Source: an uncultured Oscillospiraceae bacterium (GTDB taxonomy: Bacteria; Bacillota; Clostridia; Oscillospirales; Acutalibacteraceae). From it: DNA of 48,022 nucleotides. Shown piece after piece: positions 8,234 through 16,059 of this stretch (position 1 is the stretch's first letter; each line of letters starts with the position of its first letter). Both the position numbers and the translations under genes were made by a program. The DNA lies in assembly GCA_905198295.1 (NCBI GenBank), contig CAJKBW010000009.1, positions 1 through 48,022 of the forward strand, read 5' to 3'. The notes beneath the pieces are model-generated. The model was given only the letters and a program-made list of their open reading frames with translations. It searched no databases and had not been told where the DNA came from.

Positions 8234-9373
8234 ATGAAAACCAACACGGCCAATGCCATCCGATGTTATATCCCGTTATCCTCATTTCTGGAAAATGAAC
8301 TTAACCGACTGGCATCCATGCAACTTTCTAACGGTGCACTGCCTATGTGGCCGCTGCTTCCAGGACATTCCGGACGGATTTGTCCCTATTTTTCTTCGTT
8401 CGCGGCGTTGGCTCTATTGGCCGGTTCTTCTCGCTATTATGAAAACGTCCGGCAGTATATCGAGTGGCATTTTGCACATCTCAATACCACCGGGACCGAC
8501 TGCAATAGTCTGGACGGTACCATTTACGACTACACGATTCAGGAATCCGACGGTGTTCTGACAGAAACTCCGGTATATGATAAAAACGGCAAGCCAACAT
8601 ACGATTCTACCGATTCTTATGCCGCGTTGTTTTTAATGGTCTTGGTGCAATATCGGCATAAAACCGGGGATATAGGGCTGCTCCTCCGCCACGCGGACGA
8701 AATTCAGCGGGTGATTCACGCGATGCTGGGGACTTTGGATCAGGATCTCACCTACGCCAAACCGGATTTTCCCATAAAATATACTATGGACAACTGCGAA
8801 GTAGCTGCTGGACTGGCAAGTGCAGTCCGCCTGAGCCGCTTTATTCCCATGCTGGATGGTCAATTTCTCCGCGGGACCCTTCAGCGCCTGAGTCAGGCGT
8901 TGGAAACTTGCTTGTGGAATCGGAATCAGGGTTATTATGAAGTTGGAGTGGATCATATCGGCGCACCGGTAACGTCGGCATTCAGCTGGCAACAGTTTTA
9001 TCCGGATGCCATGGCACAGGCTTTTCCCATACTAATGGGAATACAGGCAGAAGACTCGGGACGGGCGCAATATTTGTATCGGGAGCTTTATGAAAATTAT
9101 CCTCCCGATGCATTGAGCGGAAATATGCTAAACAATGCGAGTATGCTGGCGCTGACCGCGGCCCGTATGGGGGACACAGATACTGCTCAAAAATATCTCG
9201 ATATTCACCAAAAGTCGTTTTGCGAAACAGAGCAGCCCAATGCCCTTACGTGTCAGGGATATGCTCTTGGTGCTTTAGCCGCAGCTACACTGCAGAGTTC
9301 ATATGAGGATATAGCCGGATGTAATCGGATATACGAGATAACTAAATGGAAAAGACAGGAATCACCGAATTGA
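8234..9373 (+). CDS. Six-hairpin glycosidase-like protein, cytosolic paralogue
   Basis: 379 residues, with AAGGAGG 11 bases before the ATG. No signal peptide and no discoidin-like tail. It aligns by eye with the lipoprotein enzyme ending at 5019 throughout the barrel: NELNRLASMQ..NGALP near residue 21, LDGTIYDY (93-100), YDSTDSYAA (123-131), and an IKYTMDNCEV segment. The pattern suggests an alpha-barrel glycosidase or lyase acting on an imported product. It is followed by a strong terminator and is the last gene of block 1. The reaction is not identified. Confidence 0.7.
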   Translation: MKTNTANAIRCYIPLSSFLENELNRLASMQLSNGALPMWPLLPGHSGRICPYFSSFAALALLAGSSRYYENVRQYIEWHFAHLNTTGTDCNSLDGTIYDYTIQESDGVLTETPVYDKNGKPTYDSTDSYAALFLMVLVQYRHKTGDIGLLLRHADEIQRVIHAMLGTLDQDLTYAKPDFPIKYTMDNCEVAAGLASAVRLSRFIPMLDGQFLRGTLQRLSQALETCLWNRNQGYYEVGVDHIGAPVTSAFSWQQFYPDAMAQAFPILMGIQAEDSGRAQYLYRELYENYPPDALSGNMLNNASMLALTAARMGDTDTAQKYLDIHQKSFCETEQPNALTCQGYALGALAAATLQSSYEDIAGCNRIYEITKWKRQESPN

Positions 9374-9452
9374 AAAAATTATGTATGCTTATCCGCAACG
9401 AAAATCAAAAGCCCAAGGCAAAAAATCAGCTCTTTCGGAAGATTATGCTTGT

Positions 9453-9494
9453 ATCATGCCCCGGCAGGATCAGTCCTGCCGGGGCATGATTTTT
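9453..9494 (+). terminator. Intrinsic terminator closing block 1
   Basis: A perfect 17-bp stem (9453-9469 with 9474-9490; arm begins ATCATGCCCCGG) with a 4-base loop is followed by TTTT. It lies 80 bases after the six-hairpin gene. Confidence 0.85.
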
Positions 9495-9680
9495 ACAGAC
9501 GCAGAAACGGCAGCACAGCAGGAACGTTCGTCAGCAGACGGCGGCGGTGGAAATCGACTATAAGAAAATGGTTATTTGATGAAATGGTATCTGTAAAATG
9601 GGCGTAGAGGGATAAGCCGCTTGATTTTTCTGTAATGGACTTGTAACATGATAAATGTACAGTAAAACGAAGGGCTGAAA

Positions 9681-9686
9681 TATAAT
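9681..9686 (+). promoter_or_regulatory. Promoter -10 box for the 9.8-24.1 kb operon
   Basis: An exact TATAAT lies 122 bases before the first gene of the operon. The -35 region about 17 bases upstream is weak (TACAGT), as expected for an activator-dependent promoter. The remaining part of 9495-9808 contains no gene that I can support. Confidence 0.45.
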
Positions 9687-9808
9687 TTTAGCTAATGCGC
9701 ATGACTCTTCGGCCGGGAAACGGCAGAATCGCCTGCCGTCGTCAGAGGTTGTGAGGTTGCGCTGATTTGTACTGTATGGTCAAATGATTTAAGAGGAGGA
9801 AATCGGTC

Positions 9809-11695
9809 ATGGGTTTGGGTAAGGTTGTGGCAGCTGTCAGCGCGCTTGCAGTCGGTCTGAGTTCCCTTGTGCTGGGGATGAATGTCAAGGCTGCGCCGCC
9901 GGAAGGACGGGAGACGCTGGCCAGCGGGGACATGGTGCAGGCGACTATCGATCAGGCGTTCGGCAAAGTAACCACAGCAGCCAACTTTGACTACGAGCTG
10001 CTCATGGGCAATGCGGAAGGCGCGATGCTCCCCTTTATTGCTGCGGAAACCGGCGAATCCCCCAAGGTTAAGGATGCCGCTGAAGGCGAACCGGGTCGCT
10101 TTATCAGTTCCTGGCAGATTCGCGGCGGAAAGCCCGAAAGCAATGTGGGTTTCCGCATTACCGCGAAAGAAAACATAAAATTCAGCATTGCATTTGAGGC
10201 GAAGTCCGACTGGGCCAGCGGCTTTTTCCGCACGCTGAAGACTGGCGGCGGAGCGGCAGGAGAGGTTGATCGGACGGATATTGCCGCCGGAACAGTTGAT
10301 GAGCCGGTAATCGTCAATAAAACGGTTGAGGTTCAATTGAAGGCAGGGGAGGTTTTGCTGTTTTATTTCGGTAACGATACAACGGATTGGCAGACGCTTT
10401 CCTTTACAGCCGCCTTCACAGCGGATCCTGACGGCTACCTTCCTGAGGACATCACGCGGCTGACCAGCGGAGACATGGTGCGGGCGGTAATCGGGGAGAA
10501 TTATGGGAAGGTGACCTCAGCGGAGAACTTTGACTATGAGCTGCTGATGGGCGATGCAGAAGGAATCCTGTCACCGTTTACCCATTCTGACAGTGGAGAT
10601 GCCCCAAAGGTCAAGGACGCGGCAGATTTTGCGGATGAAACGCGGTTTATCAGTTCCTTCCAGCTCCGCGGAGGCAAAGCAGGCAGCGGCAGCAACGTCG
10701 CATTCCGCATTACGGCCAAGAAAAATATCAAGCTGGCTATCGAATTTGAGGCAAAGTCCGATTGGGCGGCCGGTTATCTGCGTACCATCACCACTGCTGA
10801 GGATGGCGTCATGGAAATCGATCGAACCGCTGTTGCGGCCGGAACCGAAGCGGATCCCGTTATTGTCCGGAAAACAGTGGATGTCCATCTGCGGTCGGGG
10901 GAAACCGCGATCTTCTATTTCGGTAATGACAATGCCGACGTGCAGACGATTTATTTTGCCGCTTCGTTCACAGCCGATCCGAAAGCGTTTGTGGAGCCGG
11001 ATCCCGATAAACCGGTTGTTCCGATGGGCAAGGTTGAGCGCTGGGGCAGCGGGGATATGATACAGGCGGTTATCGAACATGAATTTAGCAAAGTAACGGA
11101 TGGCGTCAATCTGGATTACGAGCTGCTGATGGGCAATGCCAACGGATCCCTCAAGCCATTTACGTTTGGGGATTCCGGGGATACGCCCAAGGTCAAGGAT
11201 GCCGCAGCGTACGCGGATGAAACACGGTTTATCAGTTCCTTCCAGCTCCGGGGCGGAAAGGCGGAGAGTGATGCTAATGTCGCTTTCCGGATGACCGCTA
11301 AAAAGGATATCGCGCTTACCATAGCCTATGAAGCAAAATCCGACTGGGCCTCCGGCTATCTGCGTGCGGTTGTCATTGACGAGGCTGGAAACCGCCGGCA
11401 GATCAGCGACACCGCCATTGCGTCAGGAACGGCGGATAAACCGGTGGTGGTGGACAAAGAGATTGTCGCCCATCTTCGTGCCGGGGACAGCCTGCTGTTC
11501 TACTTTGGGAACGATACAGCGGATGTTCAGACCATTTATTTTACCGCGCAGTTCACAGCGGATCCCAATGCCTTTGACGCACAGCAGATTCCGCAGACCG
11601 GATACAATACACTGTTCCTTGGTTTTGCGTTTATCGTGCTGACGGCCGCCCTGGGTACCCTTCTGGCTGTCGGCAAGGCCGGAAAAGCCCGCTGA
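9809..11695 (+). CDS. Cell-wall-anchored surface protein with three tandem ~170-residue domains
   Basis: 628 residues, start behind AAGAGGAGG. It has a signal peptide (cleavage near VKAAPP, ~30). Three homologous domains span residues 40-207, 220-391 and 413-586. Each starts with SGDM(V/I)(Q/R)A and carries DYELLMG, PKVKDA, RFISS(W/F)Q(L/I)RGGK, EAKSDWA.G and FYFGND. The C-terminus has IPQTG (594-598), a hydrophobic helix and a K/R tail, the LPXTG-type sorting pattern; no sortase is present in the window. The domains are probably beta-sandwiches that bind the target polymer. It is the first gene of the long operon. I do not recognise a named family. Confidence 0.8.
   Translation: MGLGKVVAAVSALAVGLSSLVLGMNVKAAPPEGRETLASGDMVQATIDQAFGKVTTAANFDYELLMGNAEGAMLPFIAAETGESPKVKDAAEGEPGRFISSWQIRGGKPESNVGFRITAKENIKFSIAFEAKSDWASGFFRTLKTGGGAAGEVDRTDIAAGTVDEPVIVNKTVEVQLKAGEVLLFYFGNDTTDWQTLSFTAAFTADPDGYLPEDITRLTSGDMVRAVIGENYGKVTSAENFDYELLMGDAEGILSPFTHSDSGDAPKVKDAADFADETRFISSFQLRGGKAGSGSNVAFRITAKKNIKLAIEFEAKSDWAAGYLRTITTAEDGVMEIDRTAVAAGTEADPVIVRKTVDVHLRSGETAIFYFGNDNADVQTIYFAASFTADPKAFVEPDPDKPVVPMGKVERWGSGDMIQAVIEHEFSKVTDGVNLDYELLMGNANGSLKPFTFGDSGDTPKVKDAAAYADETRFISSFQLRGGKAESDANVAFRMTAKKDIALTIAYEAKSDWASGYLRAVVIDEAGNRRQISDTAIASGTADKPVVVDKEIVAHLRAGDSLLFYFGNDTADVQTIYFTAQFTADPNAFDAQQIPQTGYNTLFLGFAFIVLTAALGTLLAVGKAGKAR
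9926..11566 (+). repeat. Three tandem in-frame domain repeats
   Basis: Units at about 9926-10429, 10466-10981 and 11045-11566 encode the three homologous domains. Units 2 and 3 are visibly most alike (shared SSFQLRGGK.. and VQTIYF segments), which suggests the more recent duplication involved these two. Confidence 0.8.
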
Positions 11696-11856
11696 ACCGC
11701 AGCCTGCCGGGCCTGAACGGACAGAACAGGGTTTTGCGACCTGTTCAGCTCCCCGGAAACCATCGCAGGGCTGTAATTCCCGTCTTACACCGCGGCCCGG
11801 CAGGCCTCTGCGTATTCGGGCAAAACCCAACAAGAAACGAAAGGGGATTTTGCATT

Positions 11857-13095
11857 ATGAAAGCCATTCAGAAGTTCGGAACAATCGGTATCCTTTATCT
11901 GTTGCTGACCCTTTTGATCTGCCAGATACCGCTGAGCGTATCTGCCGCCGCGGAACAGTTGGACTACTCCACGATGGTAAGTGAGGAAGTGGCCGCCGGA
12001 GGAGCGCCGATATCCAAGACACTTGTCGACTATCAGTTCCTGTTCGGCGATTTTGAGAACGGCAGCCTGCAGGCGTTTCAAAAATGGTTCGGGGGCGGCA
12101 GCGGAACGCCGGAGGATGCGCTTGCCGCGCCTGCTGATGCTGCCACTCCGGATAACGGGCAGAATGTGCTGTGGCGCTGGCAGTGGCGCGCCATGGCAGC
12201 GAGCGCCACGGTGCTGAAAATCACGGCAAAGGAAAACATGAAGCTGGATATTACGCAGAATGATACCCTTCCCGACCAGTGGGCGACCCATTCCGCGTTT
12301 CGCTTCATCTCCGAAAACGCCGACGGAATCCGGATGGTTGTCAGGCGGATGGATGTCGTGGCTACGATGTCACCCGATACGGTAAAGACTACGGTGCATT
12401 TGGCCAAGGGCGACACGTTGTATATCGTTTATGCCATCATGAATGGCGATCCGGGAACTGCCACGGCCTCCTTCATCCCGCAGTTCAGCATGGATACGGC
12501 GGCGTATGACGCGGCACAGCGGCCGCAATATGAGACGGTGACGGCACTTGAGGACCTGAAAAAGGAAAAAGAGGAGGCTCTGCAAGAGAAGTACAGCGGA
12601 ATGGTGGGTGACGGTACAGCCTATTCCACTGCGCGTGCCGCCGAGCTGGAAGGCATCGTCGATGAAGCGGTGGGAAGCTTTGCGGATCTTTCCTCGGAAG
12701 ATGAGGTAAACGCAGCGTTTGAAGAGGCAGCCGCCAAAATGGATGCGGTGCCGACGCTGGTCAAAGAGAAGGAAGAGCTTCAGGCCTATATGACAAAGCA
12801 GAAAAACGATTTGGCGGGTTATGCCCAAAAGGAAGACTACTCCACCAAAAACTGGAAGGTTATCGAGGAATACCTGACACAGGCAAATGCTGCGCTGGAC
12901 GAAGCGCAGTCCGCCGCGGCTGTCAACACGATCGTCGCCCGTGCAAAGGCCGACATTGACAGCGTAGAGAAAAAAGAGGGGCCGGACATGACACTCTGGG
13001 TCATCTGCGGTGCCGTGGTTTTGGCGGCGGTGGTCATAGTGGTGGTGATCCTCGTGGTTCTGCATAGAAAAAAGGCTCGCACCAAAGCGGAATAA
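11857..13095 (+). CDS. Secreted membrane-anchored protein with repeat-like domain and coiled coil
   Basis: 412 residues. ATG at 11857 follows AAAGGGGAT; in-frame starts further upstream lack this site and a leader. Signal peptide is cleaved near SVSAAAE (~31). Residues ~40-215 resemble a divergent copy of the domain repeated three times in the preceding gene (YQFLFGDFENGSLQAF matches DYELLMGNA.G...F). Residues ~225-375 are charged helices, with a FIVAR-like segment (YSTKNWKVIEEYLTQAN). A transmembrane helix (~380-402) and a basic tail end the protein. It lacks an LPXTG motif, so it is held by the membrane. It probably presents a binding domain beside the transporter encoded next. Confidence 0.72.
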   Translation: MKAIQKFGTIGILYLLLTLLICQIPLSVSAAAEQLDYSTMVSEEVAAGGAPISKTLVDYQFLFGDFENGSLQAFQKWFGGGSGTPEDALAAPADAATPDNGQNVLWRWQWRAMAASATVLKITAKENMKLDITQNDTLPDQWATHSAFRFISENADGIRMVVRRMDVVATMSPDTVKTTVHLAKGDTLYIVYAIMNGDPGTATASFIPQFSMDTAAYDAAQRPQYETVTALEDLKKEKEEALQEKYSGMVGDGTAYSTARAAELEGIVDEAVGSFADLSSEDEVNAAFEEAAAKMDAVPTLVKEKEELQAYMTKQKNDLAGYAQKEDYSTKNWKVIEEYLTQANAALDEAQSAAAVNTIVARAKADIDSVEKKEGPDMTLWVICGAVVLAAVVIVVVILVVLHRKKARTKAE

Positions 13096-13155
13096 TCGGT
13101 CTGAAAACGATGCAAAGGGAACCGGGATCCCCCGCGACCCGGGAGGGGAAAGCGA

Positions 13156-14112
13156 ATGACGAAACTGAAGAGAGCCTCTAACCGCCGCTATTTTGCCAAG
13201 CACTGGCAGTTGTATTCGATGCTGCTGGTGATGTTTGTTTCCTTGCTGATCTTCAATTACTGGCCCATGACCGGTCTGCAGCTGGCTTTTAAGGACTGGG
13301 TGATCCCCATCGGCAATCAGGCCGGAGGCGTCTGGGGAAGTCCCTGGGCAACCGATGAACTGGGCAATTTGGATATATGGAAGCATTTCAAGACGCTGTT
13401 TACCAATCCAAAGGTGTATCCCACCTTCTTTAACACGCTGCGCATTTCGCTGCTGCGTCTGGCATGCGGATTTCCCATGCCTATACTGCTGGCGCTGTTT
13501 CTGAATGAACTGACCAGCGACAAATTCCGGAAGACCGTCCAGAGCATTTCCTATCTGCCCTATTTCATCAGCTGGGTGATTATCGCCAATATTCTCAAGG
13601 ACCTCACCGCTTCACAGAGCGCCCTGCAGAATCTCCTGTCCAGCCTGTGCGGGCATGAAGTCAATTTCTTCAGCAACAGCAATCTCTTTATCGGCCTGCT
13701 GATTGTTTCCGACGTCTGGAAAAACGTGGGCTGGGGAACCATTATTTATTTTGCGGCTCTGACAGGCATTGGGCCGGAGCTGTATGAAGCGGGGATGGTG
13801 GACGGCGCCAACCGCTGGCAGAGAATGCGGTACATAACCCTGCCGGGGATCCTGCCAGCGGTCAGCATCAACCTCATTTTTTCGGTGTCCGGCATTGTTT
13901 ACGGCGGCTTTGATCAGATTTATAACCTGTACAATCCGCTCGTTTACGATAAAGCGGATATTCTGGAAACCTATCTGTTCCGCAACGGCGTGATCGGCGG
14001 GGATTACTCGCTGGGAACGGCTATGGGGCTTTTCAATTCGGTTGTCGCTTTTATTCTGGTGATCCTGGCCAATAAGGTGATTAAGAAACTGGGGGGCGAG
14101 GGTATATGGTGA
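13156..14112 (+). CDS. Carbohydrate ABC transporter permease, LplB type
   Basis: 318 residues with six predicted membrane helices. The N-terminal KHWQLYSMLLVMF...YWPMTGLQLAFKD segment is typical of LplB-like permeases. The cytoplasmic EAA loop, EAGMVDGA (211-218) followed by RMRYITLPGI, contacts the ATPase. It forms the membrane channel with the next gene, which it overlaps by 7 bases. No ATP-binding subunit is encoded in the window, consistent with CUT1 systems that share a general ATPase. The cargo is presumably an oligosaccharide or glycoside released by the surface enzymes. Confidence 0.93.
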   Translation: MTKLKRASNRRYFAKHWQLYSMLLVMFVSLLIFNYWPMTGLQLAFKDWVIPIGNQAGGVWGSPWATDELGNLDIWKHFKTLFTNPKVYPTFFNTLRISLLRLACGFPMPILLALFLNELTSDKFRKTVQSISYLPYFISWVIIANILKDLTASQSALQNLLSSLCGHEVNFFSNSNLFIGLLIVSDVWKNVGWGTIIYFAALTGIGPELYEAGMVDGANRWQRMRYITLPGILPAVSINLIFSVSGIVYGGFDQIYNLYNPLVYDKADILETYLFRNGVIGGDYSLGTAMGLFNSVVAFILVILANKVIKKLGGEGIW

Positions 14113-15026
14113 CGACCCGTACCGTGAGGAAGGGTCCGTTGAGGATGTGGCTGCAGAAGATTTTCGGCAAAACCCCGGGAAATATTGTTTTCAATGTGCT
14201 GCTTTATCTCTTTTTCATCGTCTTTGCCGGACTGACGCTGTATCCGTTTTTGTTTGTGGTGCTGGAATCCATGAAGAGTGTGATTCCGGGGACGGCGGGA
14301 AGCCCGCAGTATGTGTATAATCTGTCAGCGTACGTTTATGTGTTTACCGGTGTGGACGGCCTGGTCTGGTCATTTGTCTGGAGCCTGATTGTTTCGCTGG
14401 CTGCAACGGCGCTGCATGTGTTCTGCTGTATGCTGACGGCATATCCGCTGACGAAAAAAAGCCTGAAGGGCCGCACGGGGATTTTGCTGTTTATCCTGTT
14501 TACCATGCTGTTCAGCGGCGGAATGATCCCTTATTATCTGCTGATTCAGGATTTGCATCTGATGAATAATCCGCTGATTTACATCCTTCCGGGGCTGGTG
14601 TCCGGCTTCGATATCATTATCGCCAAAAACTTCCTCAGCGGCATATCCGACAGCCTTGCGGAATCCGCTCAGCTGGACGGCGCAGGCGAATACCGCATTT
14701 TCTTCAGTATTTATCTGCCGTTGTCCGGACCGATTATGGCAACGCTGGGGCTATGGAGTTTTGTGGGCAAGTGGAACGACTGGATGACGGGCCTGCTTTA
14801 TATGCAGGGAAAGCCAGATCTGCAGCTGATTCAGACGTTTCTCCGCAGAATCCTGAATGCAGCGACCACGCAGACGGGAGGCGTGGCCGATACGGAGATA
14901 TTGAACCTGTCCACCAGCATACGCATGGCGATTGTGGTTGTCGGCATGCTGCCGATTGTGCTGATGTATCCGTTTGTACAAAAGCATTTCGTCAAGGGAG
15001 TCATGCTCGGTTCGGTTAAGGGATAA
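14106..15026 (+). CDS. Carbohydrate ABC transporter permease, YtcP type
   Basis: 306 residues, six helices; second permease of the pair. It shows the N-terminal LYPFLFVVLESMK segment, the SGGMIPYYLLIQDLHLMNNPLIYILP region, and an EAA loop (ESAQLDGAGEYRIFFSIYLPLS) as in the YtcP/LplC group. It starts within the end of the LplB-like gene, so the two are translationally coupled. It works with the solute-binding lipoprotein at 16060-17736, although the nucleoside hydrolase gene lies between. Confidence 0.93.
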   Translation: MVTTRTVRKGPLRMWLQKIFGKTPGNIVFNVLLYLFFIVFAGLTLYPFLFVVLESMKSVIPGTAGSPQYVYNLSAYVYVFTGVDGLVWSFVWSLIVSLAATALHVFCCMLTAYPLTKKSLKGRTGILLFILFTMLFSGGMIPYYLLIQDLHLMNNPLIYILPGLVSGFDIIIAKNFLSGISDSLAESAQLDGAGEYRIFFSIYLPLSGPIMATLGLWSFVGKWNDWMTGLLYMQGKPDLQLIQTFLRRILNAATTQTGGVADTEILNLSTSIRMAIVVVGMLPIVLMYPFVQKHFVKGVMLGSVKG

Positions 15027-15028
15027 CA

Positions 15029-15093
15029 ACCTTCTCCAGTCCGCTGATCCGTTGATTTATTTCCGAAATTCACAGAAGAGAAAAGGAGAAGGT
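15029..15093 (+). promoter_or_regulatory. Potential ribosome-site-masking hairpin before the nucleoside hydrolase gene
   Basis: ACCTTCTCC (15029-15037), just after the permease stop, is a perfect complement of GGAGAAGGT (15085-15093), the ribosome site of the next gene. Pairing would hide it, so translation of the hydrolase may depend on ribosomes finishing the permease gene or on an RNA switch. Confidence 0.4.
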
Positions 15094-15094
15094 C

Positions 15095-16030
15095 ATGATG
15101 GAAAAATATAAAATCCTGCTGGATACCGATATCGGGGACGATATCGACGATGCGCTGGCACTGGCACTTGCGCTGGAAATGCCGGAAATGGAGCTGGTCG
15201 GCGTGACCACGGTGTTCCAGAACACGGAAAAGAGGGCAAGGATTGCCAGAAAAATGCTTTCGCTGTGGGGACGGGACGTTCCCGTTTATGCGGGTATAGC
15301 CTTGGGGGAAAAAGCCGGTATGCCTTACGCGCAGACACCCTGTCAGTACACCCCGGAACTGGACAGTCCGGAATATGCGCCCTGCAACGTACCGGCGGAG
15401 GATGAGGGAATGGGCGCGGTGGATTTTCTCATCCGGTCCGCAGAGCAGTTCGGACCAGAGCTGACCATTGTGGCCATCGGTCCGCTGACGAATATTGCCC
15501 GTGCCATTCAGAAGGCACCGCAGAGCATGCGCCGGGTACAGCGCATTGTGCTGATGGGCGGCAGTTTTCAGAGGCAGTTCCGGGAGTGGAACATCGTCTG
15601 CGATCCGCTGTCGGCTAAGAGGGTGATGGAATTTGAGGGAGAAGTCGTCTGCATCGGACTGGATGTGACGAGTCAGACCCGGCTGAGCCGCCGGCAGCAC
15701 GAGATGCTTCTGGGGGCAAAAGGCGATGAAAAGCGGGCGTACCTGTCCCGGCTGGTGGAACTTTATACCGCCTCCACCGGCAATACGCCGATCCTGCACG
15801 ACCCGCTGACGGTTTATTATGTGGCGCATCCGGAAATCCTGCTCACCGAGCCGACGCTGGTGCAGGTGGAAACCGAGGGGACTCTTACGCGCGGCATGAC
15901 GGTCAATGTGGATCAGCTCTACGAATATCTGCCTCATGAGCTGGAAGGAGCCCGGCTGCTTGTGGCAAAGGCTGTGCGGTCCAGAGAGTTTATTGCCGAC
16001 TTTATGCGGATCGTGCTGCAGCTGTCCTGA
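15095..16030 (+). CDS. Nucleoside hydrolase (inosine-uridine preferring family)
   Basis: 311 residues, cytosolic. The N-terminal Asp cluster DTDIGDDIDDA (10-20) is the calcium and ribose site of IU-type nucleoside hydrolases, though it has two extra residues compared with the usual DTDPGxDDA. AIGPLTNIA and VLMGG motifs follow, and HDPL in the C-terminal third supplies the conserved His-Asp. The reaction expected is cleavage of an N-ribosyl bond to give ribose and a base. Its place between permease and binding-protein genes suggests the imported compound carries a ribosyl or similar group. Either of the two consecutive ATGs may be used. Confidence 0.92.
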   Translation: MMEKYKILLDTDIGDDIDDALALALALEMPEMELVGVTTVFQNTEKRARIARKMLSLWGRDVPVYAGIALGEKAGMPYAQTPCQYTPELDSPEYAPCNVPAEDEGMGAVDFLIRSAEQFGPELTIVAIGPLTNIARAIQKAPQSMRRVQRIVLMGGSFQRQFREWNIVCDPLSAKRVMEFEGEVVCIGLDVTSQTRLSRRQHEMLLGAKGDEKRAYLSRLVELYTASTGNTPILHDPLTVYYVAHPEILLTEPTLVQVETEGTLTRGMTVNVDQLYEYLPHELEGARLLVAKAVRSREFIADFMRIVLQLS

Positions 16031-16059
16031 TTTTATTTCAATGAAGGAGAGGGATTTTC

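Noticed and set aside
9381..9563. 60-codon frame after the six-hairpin gene
   Set aside because: It runs straight through a perfect terminator stem and lacks a ribosome site.
9926..11566. Possible CRISPR array or mobile repeat
   Set aside because: Repeats are ~500 bases, diverged and in frame; they are protein domains.
12370..13386. 338-codon open frame spanning the end of the coiled-coil gene and the start of the LplB-like gene, minus strand
   Set aside because: Crosses two supported genes and has low-complexity, His/Gln-rich composition typical of an antisense shadow.
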